Virus record (IMG/VR): IMGVR_UViG_3300008220_000061
Location: 1 to 25,291 of that record
Origin: a virus
Strand: one strand, 5' to 3'
DNA length: 25,291 bases
Shown in pieces: positions 7,365-15,345 of this stretch. The position numbers were made by a program, and so were the translations under genes. Within the stretch, counting starts at the first letter, position 1. Each line of letters opens with the position of its first letter. Under the pieces are notes generated by a model. The model ran no database searches, was not told the DNA's origin, and saw nothing but the letters and a program-made list of their open reading frames with translations.

Positions 7365-7380
7365 TGAGGGTTTCCCCTCA
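7365..7380 (-). other. GNRA-tetraloop hairpin just upstream of the terminator
   Basis: The minus strand reads TGAGGG-GAAA-CCCTCA: a 6-bp stem closed by a GAAA tetraloop. It lies between the capsid stop codon and the UUCG terminator. It may protect the capsid mRNA 3' end or reinforce termination. Confidence 0.7.
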
Positions 7381-7393
7381 CCCCGGAAAAGGT

Positions 7394-8302
7394 TTATGCA
7401 CCTTGTGATGCAAAGACAGCTCTTGGGTTTGACCATCCGAATGAGTATCTTTCTCTAGCTTTGAATCTGACGTTGCCAGTATCAAAGTCACCTTCCATAG
7501 AAGTTGAAAGAGGAGATCTCTCGAAGTGTTTAAATCCATCAGGACAATCTGATAATAAATACCATGCATCGTTATCAGTTAAAAAATGATTAACTGAATA
7601 ACCATCTGGGACCATTCCCAGATTTTTAATTGCATTGATATCGTTATCAGATGTACTAACTCTCCCTGGTGATTTTAAAAGTCTATCAGCCACAAATTGT
7701 AATTGTGGTGGAATGATTAACTTTTTACCTTGAAGAGCAAGGATCATATTTTTGTCATCAACAAAAGTTGAAACAGAAATTAAAGCATCTTCTAAAGATG
7801 TTTCATTCAAGTCAGAGTAAGTGCTTGGTCTGTTACTAAATGTACCACCACCAGTTAATGGGTGGGCTGTGCTGATTAATGCAACACCATCTCCACCGGT
7901 ATAACTTGATGAAAAAGCATTATTTAATACAGATGCACCTTTTACTTGCTTCGTATGAGCCATAGATCTTGCTAGAGCCTTAGTGTATCTAGCACCCAAT
8001 CTGTCATAAAGATTATCTTCAATTGCTTCTTCTGTAAGAGCAAAAGCTAACGCAATAGTCTCATGTGAGTATCTAGCAGTATAACCTTCTGAAGCAGAAT
8101 CAAATGAGACTCCAGTTCCTTCTGGTTTTACTTGTGCGTTACCGAAACCTACTATTAAGGTTTCTTCTTCAAATGCTCTATCTGAAGATTCAGTTTCAAA
8201 GATTTCTTTATGTTCATCTTCGTACCTAGCGTATTCCATGCCAAACAAAGCATTTAAACCAGGTTCGAGTTCCTTAGCTAATTGTGAACGATTAATAGCC
8301 AT
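7394..8302 (-). CDS. Major capsid protein
   Basis: A 302-residue protein of the Mu gpT-like/marine phage major capsid type. The N-terminus reads MAINRSQLAKELEPGLNALF; the middle contains FALTEEAIEDNLYDRLGARY and the helix KALARSMAHTKQVKGASVLNNAF. Then come TAHPLTGGGTFSNRP and LQGKKLIIPPQLQFVADRLL, a strand-helix pattern typical of the HK97-fold P-domain. The C-terminus ends with RFKARERYSFGWSNPRAVFA, also typical. Length is normal. GGAG lies upstream of the ATG. Its position directly after scaffold and decoration-like genes, and the strong terminator behind it, fit a highly expressed capsid gene. Confidence 0.85.
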   Translation of the reverse strand: MAINRSQLAKELEPGLNALFGMEYARYEDEHKEIFETESSDRAFEEETLIVGFGNAQVKPEGTGVSFDSASEGYTARYSHETIALAFALTEEAIEDNLYDRLGARYTKALARSMAHTKQVKGASVLNNAFSSSYTGGDGVALISTAHPLTGGGTFSNRPSTYSDLNETSLEDALISVSTFVDDKNMILALQGKKLIIPPQLQFVADRLLKSPGRVSTSDNDINAIKNLGMVPDGYSVNHFLTDNDAWYLLSDCPDGFKHFERSPLSTSMEGDFDTGNVRFKARERYSFGWSNPRAVFASQGA

Positions 8303-8305
8303 GAT

Positions 8306-8887
8306 TTATACTCCAGTTGTTTGAGCGTAGAAGTGCTCGTTGATTTTGACAATCATATTGACGTTTGCTGAAGCTGATCCAGTACCTAAAGTGTTATTTT
8401 CAGGATCTTTGGAAAATCCAACGATTCTGAGTTGTGCAGTAGTAGCCGCTGTAGTTCCACTAATTTCAACACCAGATTGTCCATCAGATGTTGAACCAGA
8501 AGCATAAACAGAGTCGGCGTTATTACCAACAACTGTTTGTACTACAGAACCTGTAGCAGCGCTTTGCACTTCAAATAACATATTAGGGTCGTCACATATG
8601 AAAGCCACCGCGTCTGATGAAACTGTACCATTAGGCCAGTAAGAAGAATAAATTACTTCTCCACTCGCATTGGTAAATTTGCATCCCCTAAAGACTCCTA
8701 GCAGAGGATTATCCGTAGCACTAGCAACTAAAATAGTGCCAGCATTGGTCATCTTCACTAGGTCGCCTGAAAATATGTTTCCGCTTGCGCCTGAAGCAAG
8801 TGAGTATTCAGTAACGCCTTCGCTATTACTTCCACTTCCTTGCATTCTAATTGGCTTTAAGCCGAAAGCAGCATCTTGGTTAGCCAT
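8306..8887 (-). CDS. Conserved head-associated protein, decoration-like
   Basis: A 193-residue protein starting MANQDAAFGLKPIRMQGSG. The MANxDAAFGhxP opening followed by a GDLVKMTNAGTI strand region is a recurring phage protein encoded immediately upstream of the major capsid gene. The remainder is beta-rich and contains NPLLGVFRGCKFTNASGE. Such proteins are thought to be head decoration or minor structural proteins. The leader (TATAGGTACATATATT) closely resembles that of the fibre gene at 1377. Only 3 bases separate it from the capsid gene. Confidence 0.65.
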   Translation of the reverse strand: MANQDAAFGLKPIRMQGSGSNSEGVTEYSLASGASGNIFSGDLVKMTNAGTILVASATDNPLLGVFRGCKFTNASGEVIYSSYWPNGTVSSDAVAFICDDPNMLFEVQSAATGSVVQTVVGNNADSVYASGSTSDGQSGVEISGTTAATTAQLRIVGFSKDPENNTLGTGSASANVNMIVKINEHFYAQTTGV

Positions 8888-8932
8888 AATATATGTACCT
8901 ATAAAATTATTTTTTAAAAAAAGAGAAAAAAA

Positions 8933-9445
8933 CTAACTGCTTTTTTCTCCACCAAATGTAACCCTGGATTTCATATCTCTCGATATCGGCATCGCAGGAT
9001 TCTCTTCACGCATTAGGTCGTTTTCCACAGCTGTCATTTGGTTTTGGGTTTGTTGTTCAAAGAATTGATTTCTTTGATCTGCGATTTCTTTTGGTATTTT
9101 GCACAGTATCAAACCACCCACTCCAATAACTCCAGCGTGACGACCATCATCGACAATAGGCAACTCATGATATCCGGGGAGCTCTTCAGGTCTAACTGGA
9201 ACGAATCCTTCACGAAATCTTTTTGAGACATTCGTTTTGTCTTCAACTCCAGCTACCGATTCCCTCACCCAGTGATAAACAATACCTTGAGATTTGGCGG
9301 CATTTACTGCCTCTTCTGGTAATTCTAAGGCCGTTGGCATTTTCCATACTTTTGGCCTTTCTTCAGTCTTCCTAGTTTCTAATTCTCTAGGAGTCTTATC
9401 ATCATTACTGTTTGCTCTAGTTTCTCTAGTATCTTTATTACTCAT
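8933..9445 (-). CDS. Conserved phage protein between scaffold and capsid genes
   Basis: A 170-residue protein with a charged, disordered N-terminus (about residues 1-35, Arg/Lys/Glu-rich). A conserved core follows: YHWVRESVAGVEDKTNVSKR, REGFVPVRPEELPGYHELPI, HAGVIGVGGLILCKIPKEIA. A helical tail (RNQFFEQQTQNQMTAVENDLM) and a final SRVTFGGEKSS complete it. This layout recurs in many marine phages between scaffold and capsid, and it is probably a head morphogenesis protein. The start overlaps the scaffold stop codon (ATGA). Confidence 0.65.
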   Translation of the reverse strand: MSNKDTRETRANSNDDKTPRELETRKTEERPKVWKMPTALELPEEAVNAAKSQGIVYHWVRESVAGVEDKTNVSKRFREGFVPVRPEELPGYHELPIVDDGRHAGVIGVGGLILCKIPKEIADQRNQFFEQQTQNQMTAVENDLMREENPAMPISRDMKSRVTFGGEKSS

Positions 9446-10440
9446 GATTTTTGTAGCCTCGCTTTTTGTATTGCGTAATCTTTAAATGACACTCCAAGCT
9501 TTTTGGATAATGCCTGTTCGCTTGGCGTCAATTGAATACGATTTTTTTTGCGTCCGGTCGATGTATTGCGTGTTGGTGAAGCAACAGTCTGGACGGGTTT
9601 TTTATTTGCTTCCACGTTAAATTTGTGAGGCAACTCTTGTCGCACTCTCTTATCAATCTCACTATAATACTCATTGCTGTCTGTGTCAAAGCCTTCGTTC
9701 TCTAATTGCTTGTGAACTGCAAAAGCAACTGAGGTTGCAACTTGGTCTTGTCCAAACCAAGTATTGTTTTTTGCCCATTCACGAGCTTTAGATGATGGCT
9801 CTGCATAGTTCTCTTGAGGCCCAACAGACTGATAATCTATTTGGTTGGCTTGTTGTTCTAAATAAACTTTTTCTTGTTCTTCATATTGTTTTTGAGCTTG
9901 ACTATATTGTTCAAGCCTAGCTTTATCAGAAGCAGCTAAAGTTAGAGCTTCTGTAGCAGATGCTATAGCCTCAGAATCTCCAGATTCTGTTGCTTGTTTT
10001 AAAGCTTGTCTTGCTAAAGTCATTTGAGATTCAACTCGATTCGTGAATTCATTACTGTAACTGTTTGAAAAAGTTCTTTGTTGCTGTCTTAATTTTTCAT
10101 TTTGATCTTTTAGATCATTAGCATATTGCACAGCCATAAGCTCTCTTCTTTGAAACTCTTTGGCTTGGGCCACTGCTTTATTAATTCTATTTTGTGCAAG
10201 TGATGCTCTTTTTTCTACTTCAGATAAATCTTTAGCCTTTTCTTCTACTTGAGGAGAAACTTCAAAATCTTCTTTTATTTCATCTTCGGTTACAGGAGAA
10301 ACTTCTGATTTTTCATCAATAGAAATTTCAACTGGTTCATCACTAACGTTTTCTTCAACTCGTTTTTTTTCGGGCACTGCTGCCTTTTCAATTTTTTCGT
10401 CTGTGATTTCTATATCTAAATTTTCTGCTTCACTTGCCAT
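9442..10440 (-). CDS. Head scaffolding-like protein
   Basis: A 332-residue, highly charged protein with a long predicted coiled coil. The acidic N-terminus (about residues 1-70) is probably disordered. Then come a helical region with many Gln and Glu (residues about 75-200, for example RRELMAVQYANDLKDQNEKL), a conserved block (AREWAKNNTWFGQDQVATSV) and a basic C-terminus. Acidic, coiled-coil and basic-tail architecture upstream of the capsid gene is typical of scaffolding proteins, where the basic tail binds the capsid protein. The assignment rests on architecture, the WFGxD block and context. It has an AGAGAGG ribosome site. Confidence 0.7.
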   Translation of the reverse strand: MASEAENLDIEITDEKIEKAAVPEKKRVEENVSDEPVEISIDEKSEVSPVTEDEIKEDFEVSPQVEEKAKDLSEVEKRASLAQNRINKAVAQAKEFQRRELMAVQYANDLKDQNEKLRQQQRTFSNSYSNEFTNRVESQMTLARQALKQATESGDSEAIASATEALTLAASDKARLEQYSQAQKQYEEQEKVYLEQQANQIDYQSVGPQENYAEPSSKAREWAKNNTWFGQDQVATSVAFAVHKQLENEGFDTDSNEYYSEIDKRVRQELPHKFNVEANKKPVQTVASPTRNTSTGRKKNRIQLTPSEQALSKKLGVSFKDYAIQKARLQKS

Positions 10441-10452
10441 TTTTTACCTCTC

Positions 10453-10917
10453 TTATAAAGATTTAATATCATCAGGATCTAAAATAGTACCAATGATGTC
10501 ATCATCATTAATGATTCTAACCTCATAGTCATCTTCTAATTTAAAACGAGAACCAGCATATCTGCCAATTAACACCCAATCTTTTTCTTTACACCAGGGC
10601 TCGTTTCCATATTTTTCTGTTTCTTTATAGGCTAAAGGTCCAACCTTTAATACATAAGCAACAACAGTAGATAAAGATTCTCTATCTACAGTTTCTTTAA
10701 CAAGTTGAATACCGCCTTCAGTAACTCCTTTACCACGATAAGGTAGTACAAGAATACGCCATCCTGTCGGAGTTGGCATTCTGTCTAACAATGATTTTTT
10801 TAGTAGTGTTGGATCTAAAACTCTTGATTCTTCTTTAACAAAAGCCTGATCAATCTCTGAAAAGGGTTCTTCGTTTTCTTCTATTTTTTCTGCGACTTTG
10901 TCATTCATCGATATCAT
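10453..10917 (-). CDS. Phage GroES-like (Cpn10) cochaperonin
   Basis: A 154-residue protein with a roughly 45-residue acidic N-terminal extension and a GroES-like beta-barrel at about residues 48-150. PTGWRILVLPY aligns with the first strand. GKGVTEGGIQLVKETVDRES matches the mobile loop, whose GGIQL corresponds to the GroES GGIVL contact with GroEL. Then follow VAYVLKVGPLAY, KDWVLIGRYAG and EVRIINDDDIIGTILD, the final strand. It would cap the host GroEL to fold phage head proteins, as T4 gp31 and other phage Cpn10s do. It sits just before the scaffold. The start could instead be the ATG at 10908. It overlaps the preceding gene by 17 bases. Confidence 0.8.
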   Translation of the reverse strand: MISMNDKVAEKIEENEEPFSEIDQAFVKEESRVLDPTLLKKSLLDRMPTPTGWRILVLPYRGKGVTEGGIQLVKETVDRESLSTVVAYVLKVGPLAYKETEKYGNEPWCKEKDWVLIGRYAGSRFKLEDDYEVRIINDDDIIGTILDPDDIKSL

Positions 10918-11095
10918 CCATATGCAGCGTTTCTTTTAAATCGTCTATGAGTGAACGAATCGCTGATAACGCACCCATATGATACTTGTAATCTTCCATC
11001 GATTGTACATTCCCAGCTGAAAGACTGTCAACCAAATCTTGTTCTCTTTTGCGTAGAGCTTTAAAAAAATACTCTGCAAGTTTTATGCTATCCAT
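10901..11095 (-). CDS. Small helical phage protein of unknown function
   Basis: A 64-residue protein made of two likely helices (KLAEYFFKALRKREQDLVDS and the C-terminal MGALSAIRSLIDDLKETLH). The pattern of a helix, an Asp/Met-Glu-Asp-Tyr turn and a second helix recurs in short genes near phage head genes. GAGAG precedes the ATG. It overlaps the GroES-like gene by 17 bases, so the two are probably translationally coupled. I cannot assign a function. Confidence 0.65.
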   Translation of the reverse strand: MDSIKLAEYFFKALRKREQDLVDSLSAGNVQSMEDYKYHMGALSAIRSLIDDLKETLHMDDIDE

Positions 11096-11119
11096 GGCTC
11101 TCTCTTGCCTATGTGTGTT

Positions 11120-12028
11120 TTATGGTGTTGGTCCCAATCTTCTCTTTCTTCTGAATTTGTCAATTATATGACGGGGTATTTTAGGTATGGTAGGTACGTT
11201 AGGTACAAAGGGATTAGGTATGTTAGGTATTGTGGGTTTTACAATACTAGGAGGAATAAGTCCAGGTATACTTGGATCTTCAACAGAACCGGGATAAGGA
11301 CGATCTAAATCAAATGGTTCAGGAATATTTTGAATAGACTTTAAATCATCTGGTATTGGAATATCTTCGTCAAACGATTCAAAATCAGGAGTGACTGATT
11401 GCGGAGGTGGAGGCATTTGATAATTACGCATAATGTTATCGTAATCAAAACTCATATCAGGCAAGCCACTAAAGTCTAAGTTTTGTAAATAATCTGGTAA
11501 TCCCGGAAAAGTATCTTGGCCTGGTATATAAGGTACAGGTTGTAGAACTCCTGGAGGTGCATCAGGCATAGGCGTAGCCAACTGACCTTCTAGTTCTGCA
11601 ATGCGAGCCATCATTTCTTGGAATCTAGCATCTTGAGCCGCCATCTCTTCAGCACGCTTTGCTGCTTCAGCTTCTCTTATTGGGGCTTGACCAGCAATAT
11701 ACTGATCAACAAATTGTTGTCCCATAGGACTTTGAATTTGACGACTGAATTGCTGACCAATAGGGTCAGGCATGACATCTGTTGGCACGAAAGCTTCTGT
11801 CGGTTGGGGTGGAGCTTGAAAACCCGGAGGTGTGTAATAAGCAGGCCCACCTACAACTGCTGTAGGCCTACCTATTGGATAAGGTTCTGGCGGTAATGCT
11901 GGAGCCATATGTCCGGGCGCTTGATTTAAGCCTTGAGAATAACCAGGCACTCTAGAGGGTTGGCCATACATCTGATTTTGAATGCCTATAGGTGCTACTG
12001 GAGCACTCTTGCTGCTAAATAATGCCAT
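11120..12028 (-). CDS. Proline-rich, low-complexity virion-operon protein
   Basis: A 302-residue protein with high Pro, Gln, Tyr and Met content. Pro-rich segments occupy about residues 40-85 and 150-290, with a short helical, Ala/Glu-rich stretch (about 110-148, REAEAAKRAEEMAAQDARFQ) in the middle. The C-terminus is a run of I/V-P-x-I-P units (for example IPNIPNPFVPNVPTIPKIPR) ending in a basic tail, RRKRRLGPTP. No domain is recognised. Extended Pro-rich proteins between portal and scaffold genes may be ejected or internal head proteins, but that is inference. It starts by TAATG overlap with the upstream gene. Confidence 0.55.
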   Translation of the reverse strand: MALFSSKSAPVAPIGIQNQMYGQPSRVPGYSQGLNQAPGHMAPALPPEPYPIGRPTAVVGGPAYYTPPGFQAPPQPTEAFVPTDVMPDPIGQQFSRQIQSPMGQQFVDQYIAGQAPIREAEAAKRAEEMAAQDARFQEMMARIAELEGQLATPMPDAPPGVLQPVPYIPGQDTFPGLPDYLQNLDFSGLPDMSFDYDNIMRNYQMPPPPQSVTPDFESFDEDIPIPDDLKSIQNIPEPFDLDRPYPGSVEDPSIPGLIPPSIVKPTIPNIPNPFVPNVPTIPKIPRHIIDKFRRKRRLGPTP

Positions 12029-12201
12029 TAATAAACTCCGCTAAACTTAGTTCCTCTAAGAGCAGCTTTGCCGCCTCTACATTTACCAGCGCCATATGGT
12101 TTTGGTGCAGATGGATTTGCAATTTTTTCTGGTGTTGGATACTTGACAGTACCTTGATCTTTAATATTAACGCTTGCTTTTACGTTTTTTACTTTTTCCA
12201 T
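12028..12201 (-). CDS. Small basic Gly-rich phage protein (57 aa)
   Basis: A 57-residue protein starting MEKVKNVKASVNIKDQGTVK. It continues with YPTPEKIANPSAPKPYGAGK and CRGGKAALRGTKFSGVY. The GAGKxRGGxAAxRGTKF ending is typical of tiny proteins near phage portal genes. It lies in another frame from its neighbours: it overlaps the previous gene by 35 bases and the next by one base (TAATG). The conserved ending and tight coupling support a real gene. It is basic; a DNA-binding or virion role is possible but unproven. Confidence 0.65.
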   Translation of the reverse strand: MEKVKNVKASVNIKDQGTVKYPTPEKIANPSAPKPYGAGKCRGGKAALRGTKFSGVY

Positions 12202-12343
12202 TTTTCTTTACCTTTTTATTTTTTGACTTCTTTGCTTTTTCTAATGCAATAGCAATAGCAGTCTTTTGTTTTTTACCTTTACCAATTAATTCTTTTATAT
12301 TAGCAGATATTACCTTCTTACTACTACCTTTTTTTAAAGGCAT
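12167..12343 (-). CDS. Small Lys-rich phage protein (58 aa)
   Basis: A 58-residue protein starting MPLKKGSSKKVISANIKELI and containing QKTAIAIALEKAKKSKNK. The MPLKKGxSKKVISxNI...K.AIAIAL pattern recurs in phages next to portal genes (DUF6496-like). By hand count it has 24 Lys/Arg and only two acidic residues. The helix around the AIAIAL segment is the only hydrophobic stretch; the C-terminal 20 residues are almost all Lys, Ser and Arg. It starts by TAATG overlap with the preceding gene and runs into the next gene by 35 bases. Confidence 0.75.
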   Translation of the reverse strand: MPLKKGSSKKVISANIKELIGKGKKQKTAIAIALEKAKKSKNKKVKKNGKSKKRKSKR

Positions 12344-12588
12344 TACTTTTTCTTAACTACTTTGGCCTTAGCCTTAGAGACAGTTTTAGGCTTTTTGGAT
12401 TTAGACTTAACTTCTTTGGTTGCTTTCGCAAGGACTTTGTCCGCTTCTTTGTCGACCTTTTTGGCGATCTTGTCGATGTCGATATTTGCATTCTCATTGA
12501 TGATCGGTTGATTGCCATTTAATTTTGCCTCTTCTTCTTTCATTGCAGCTTTATTCACTGCTGCCATTTTTTGTCTAACTGAACTCAT
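12343..12588 (-). CDS. Small Lys-rich, Ala-rich phage protein (81 aa)
   Basis: An 81-residue protein. The N-terminal half is mixed (MSSVRQKMAAVNKAAMKEEE, NENANIDIDKIAKKVDKEAD). The C-terminal half is a basic, Lys/Ala/Val-rich tail of the histone H1-like type (SKSKKPKTVSKAKAKVVKKK). It overlaps the portal stop codon (ATGA) and the following small Lys-rich gene (TAATG), so the three are translated in series. No known domain is visible. A nucleic-acid-binding role is plausible from composition only. Confidence 0.65.
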   Translation of the reverse strand: MSSVRQKMAAVNKAAMKEEEAKLNGNQPIINENANIDIDKIAKKVDKEADKVLAKATKEVKSKSKKPKTVSKAKAKVVKKK

Positions 12589-15050
12589 TTGTTGCCTCGC
12601 ATGATATCCATTGCTTTAAATTGATTTTGCTGCTCGATTCTTTCACGAGCAATTTCGTCTTTCATCATAGCAATTTCTTTTTGAATTTGTAACCTTTGTT
12701 CTGCAATCTCATTACCTTGCATTGCTTTCATTGCATCAAACTGTTGTCTTTGTGAAAATTCTTCACGTTTGCGTTGCACATCATCAGCTTTAATATCTAA
12801 TTCCTTACCCCTTAATTCAACCAATGGATCAGGCATTGGAGGGGGTGGCATAAAGACTGAATTGATTTGCTCCATTAATTGAGCAACAACTGCTGCCACA
12901 TCACGAGCCACAGTTTCTTGTAATTGTTGTTGATAACCCATAGAAACTTCTGGTGGCAATTGATTAATTTGTTGTAACATTTCTTGGAATTCTGGATTTT
13001 GTGCATTTTGTTGATCAACAATTTCAGCAGCCCTTAAAGATATATGTTGATAAACATGTGCTTGAATTAAAGATAAAACTACTGGATTAGTTTGAGCAGT
13101 AACAGTTCCATATAAAGATAAATGAGAATTGATATGTGCATCATGATCTTGTCCTGCAAATGCTTGTTGAACTGTACCTGAGATAAGCCCTGCATTTTCA
13201 TTAGCAGGATCTACTGGTTGTGGTTGTGGAGGAGGCGGTAATAATTGCTCAATATTTTGTACCCCCATAGAAGAATACATTCTTCGATAAGCTTCATAAA
13301 TTCCATCGGGCCCATGTATCTCTGGATTACTTTGTACTGTCGTAAGTAACTCTTGTGCCATCATAACCCTTTGACTCATTGAAAAAGTATTTGGATCTGA
13401 AACTGGTAATACATCTACTCTTTCATCGAAGTCCATAGACTTAATTATTTGATTGCCATTAGTAGTAAGGTATGGATAGTTTTCTGGTAAATATTCACTA
13501 AATACTTTAGCAAGCAAAGTAAATTCTATACGTTGACTTGCATGCAATCTTTTGTGAATTGCAGACATAACTCTAGTACCACGCTCCAATAAAGCAACTG
13601 TTGTACCAACTGGAGCATTAGTATTTGCATCTCCAACTTGCAAGTCAGCAATAGATGCGAAACGCCGGCCACTATCTACAAGGATTCCCAGGAGAGAAAG
13701 GAGAGTTTGAGAGGGTTCCTTAAACGGCAGTGGCACAAAGGCGTCTCGCAAACTTCCACCGGGAGCATCCATATCTCGGAACTCACCTGGTTGTAAGGGT
13801 TGATCGTCATTGCGAATACGAATTCCACGAGCTTTAAAGCCAGCTGGTAAATTAGATAAAGTACCAGCGTCAATAAGCTGACGCAAAATTGAAGTTGAAG
13901 CTTTTGACAAGCCTCCGATCATATGAGTTAAACCAAAGCCATAGAACCCTAGGCCTGGTAAAAACTTATAATGTACAAAATAATTAATGCGTTGTTTTAA
14001 AGCATCGTTTTCTTTGTAATTTTTTCTTATAGATAAAACTTTGTCATTAGCAATAGTAACAATATATGGAAGTTTAATTCCTGTTTCTTCGCCATTAGCA
14101 TCTAAATCTTCATATCCTGGTATTACACAGTCTGTATGTATTTCATAAACTTGACAAGTTTCATCATCTGAATAACTAGGTTTAATTCCTTGAATGTCAT
14201 CAATCTCTTCTTGTACTTCATTTTGATCATTTTGATCTACGCTTCCATAATTAAGTTTTATATTTTTATAAAATCCAACTTGTTGCAATTTGCGTATGTC
14301 ATTCATAGACATATTAACCAAGTGAGTGATACGACTTGCGCTATGTAAATCAGTAGACCCATAAGGGACAATTAAATCTTCGCTTGGGATAAATTTAGAA
14401 ACAGCTCTGCCAACTGTTTGATCATAATAAACTTTTCTAAAAGCTGAACCAGAAAGTGGTAAATAAAACAACATTTGATCTGTTTCTGGATCATATTCTT
14501 TCATCACTTGCATAAGCTGATAGTTCATAAACTCTTGAACTCTTGATGCTTGCTGGTCTATTTCTGGAGTTGACATTCCAATAACTTGAGTTTTTACAGG
14601 ACCTTGAGAGGGTAAAACTTCGTTATATGCTTGCGCTTGGAACTGAGTTACAGATTCTGCAAGCAATGGATGCATAACACCAGATGCGCCTTCAAACGGC
14701 TGCGATCTTTCTTCATATTTCATGCCAAGATATTCAAGGCCATCACGATAAGTTTTTTCCCATTCTCTACGTGAATCTTTATCAGCTTCAACATTACCCA
14801 TTAAATCATTTTTAATAGACGCAAGATCTTGATCGTCCATAGTTTCAGCAAGGTTTGCATAAAAATCTGTATCTTCTAATGGTGGTGTTACTGCTCCAAA
14901 GACAAGAGTGCCATCATCGAGTTGTTCAAATGCATCTAGCTCTGGTTGTTCTTCTTGAATATCGACTTCGATATCCATGCCTTTAGATCTATCTCTTACT
15001 TTAAGATCTACTTGTTCGTCAATTGTAATTGCTTTGTCTACTGTTGCCAT
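12585..15050 (-). CDS. Portal protein (P22/SU10-like)
   Basis: An 821-residue protein of the usual length for large podovirus portals. The acidic N-terminus (about residues 1-85) is followed by the conserved portal core. REWEKTYRDGLEYLGMKYEE, PFEGASGVMHPLLAESVTQF and a PLSGSAFRKVYYD segment are characteristic, as is FLPGLGFYGFGLTHMIGGLS later on. The C-terminal third is a long, Gln-rich helical and coiled-coil region (PPPPQPQPVDP, then QQINQLPPEVSMGYQQQLQE and a charged helix at about 745-815), as in portals with a barrel. The portal ring is the DNA entry and exit channel and docks the terminase. It overlaps its neighbours by TAATG and ATGA. Confidence 0.85.
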   Translation of the reverse strand: MATVDKAITIDEQVDLKVRDRSKGMDIEVDIQEEQPELDAFEQLDDGTLVFGAVTPPLEDTDFYANLAETMDDQDLASIKNDLMGNVEADKDSRREWEKTYRDGLEYLGMKYEERSQPFEGASGVMHPLLAESVTQFQAQAYNEVLPSQGPVKTQVIGMSTPEIDQQASRVQEFMNYQLMQVMKEYDPETDQMLFYLPLSGSAFRKVYYDQTVGRAVSKFIPSEDLIVPYGSTDLHSASRITHLVNMSMNDIRKLQQVGFYKNIKLNYGSVDQNDQNEVQEEIDDIQGIKPSYSDDETCQVYEIHTDCVIPGYEDLDANGEETGIKLPYIVTIANDKVLSIRKNYKENDALKQRINYFVHYKFLPGLGFYGFGLTHMIGGLSKASTSILRQLIDAGTLSNLPAGFKARGIRIRNDDQPLQPGEFRDMDAPGGSLRDAFVPLPFKEPSQTLLSLLGILVDSGRRFASIADLQVGDANTNAPVGTTVALLERGTRVMSAIHKRLHASQRIEFTLLAKVFSEYLPENYPYLTTNGNQIIKSMDFDERVDVLPVSDPNTFSMSQRVMMAQELLTTVQSNPEIHGPDGIYEAYRRMYSSMGVQNIEQLLPPPPQPQPVDPANENAGLISGTVQQAFAGQDHDAHINSHLSLYGTVTAQTNPVVLSLIQAHVYQHISLRAAEIVDQQNAQNPEFQEMLQQINQLPPEVSMGYQQQLQETVARDVAAVVAQLMEQINSVFMPPPPMPDPLVELRGKELDIKADDVQRKREEFSQRQQFDAMKAMQGNEIAEQRLQIQKEIAMMKDEIARERIEQQNQFKAMDIMRGNK

Positions 15051-15328
15051 TATTTTTTTTCTATGCCAAAACCTTTTATAGCTGCTCTGTTTGATGGAGT
15101 GTATTTTTTATTTTTTTTCCCTTGCTTAGCTTTTTTTTCTTTCTTTCGCTGTCTATAATCTAGAGCTCCTGCGGTTCCCACAAACGCTGCCAAGTGACCC
15201 ATTTCCACAGCATCTGCCCCAGTTTCTCCATATCTTTCGATACGTCTTTTACGTCTTGCAGCTTTTTCATCTTTAAGCTTATCTATAGTTTTTTTAAGGA
15301 AATCAGCGCCTTTTTTTATTTTTCCCAT
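15050..15328 (-). CDS. Small basic protein between terminase and portal (92 aa)
   Basis: A 92-residue, strongly basic protein (MGKIKKGADFLKKTIDKLKD, then a Lys/Arg-rich helix). There is a short hydrophobic stretch (EMGHLAAFVGTAGALDYR, about residues 42-59) and a basic tail (KKEKKAKQGKKNKKYTPSNR). AGGAG sits 8 bases before the ATG. It overlaps the portal start by one base. No family recognised. The central hydrophobic stretch is too short and too polar to be a confident membrane span. Confidence 0.6.
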   Translation of the reverse strand: MGKIKKGADFLKKTIDKLKDEKAARRKRRIERYGETGADAVEMGHLAAFVGTAGALDYRQRKKEKKAKQGKKNKKYTPSNRAAIKGFGIEKK

Positions 15329-15345
15329 TCCATATTCTCCTGTGT

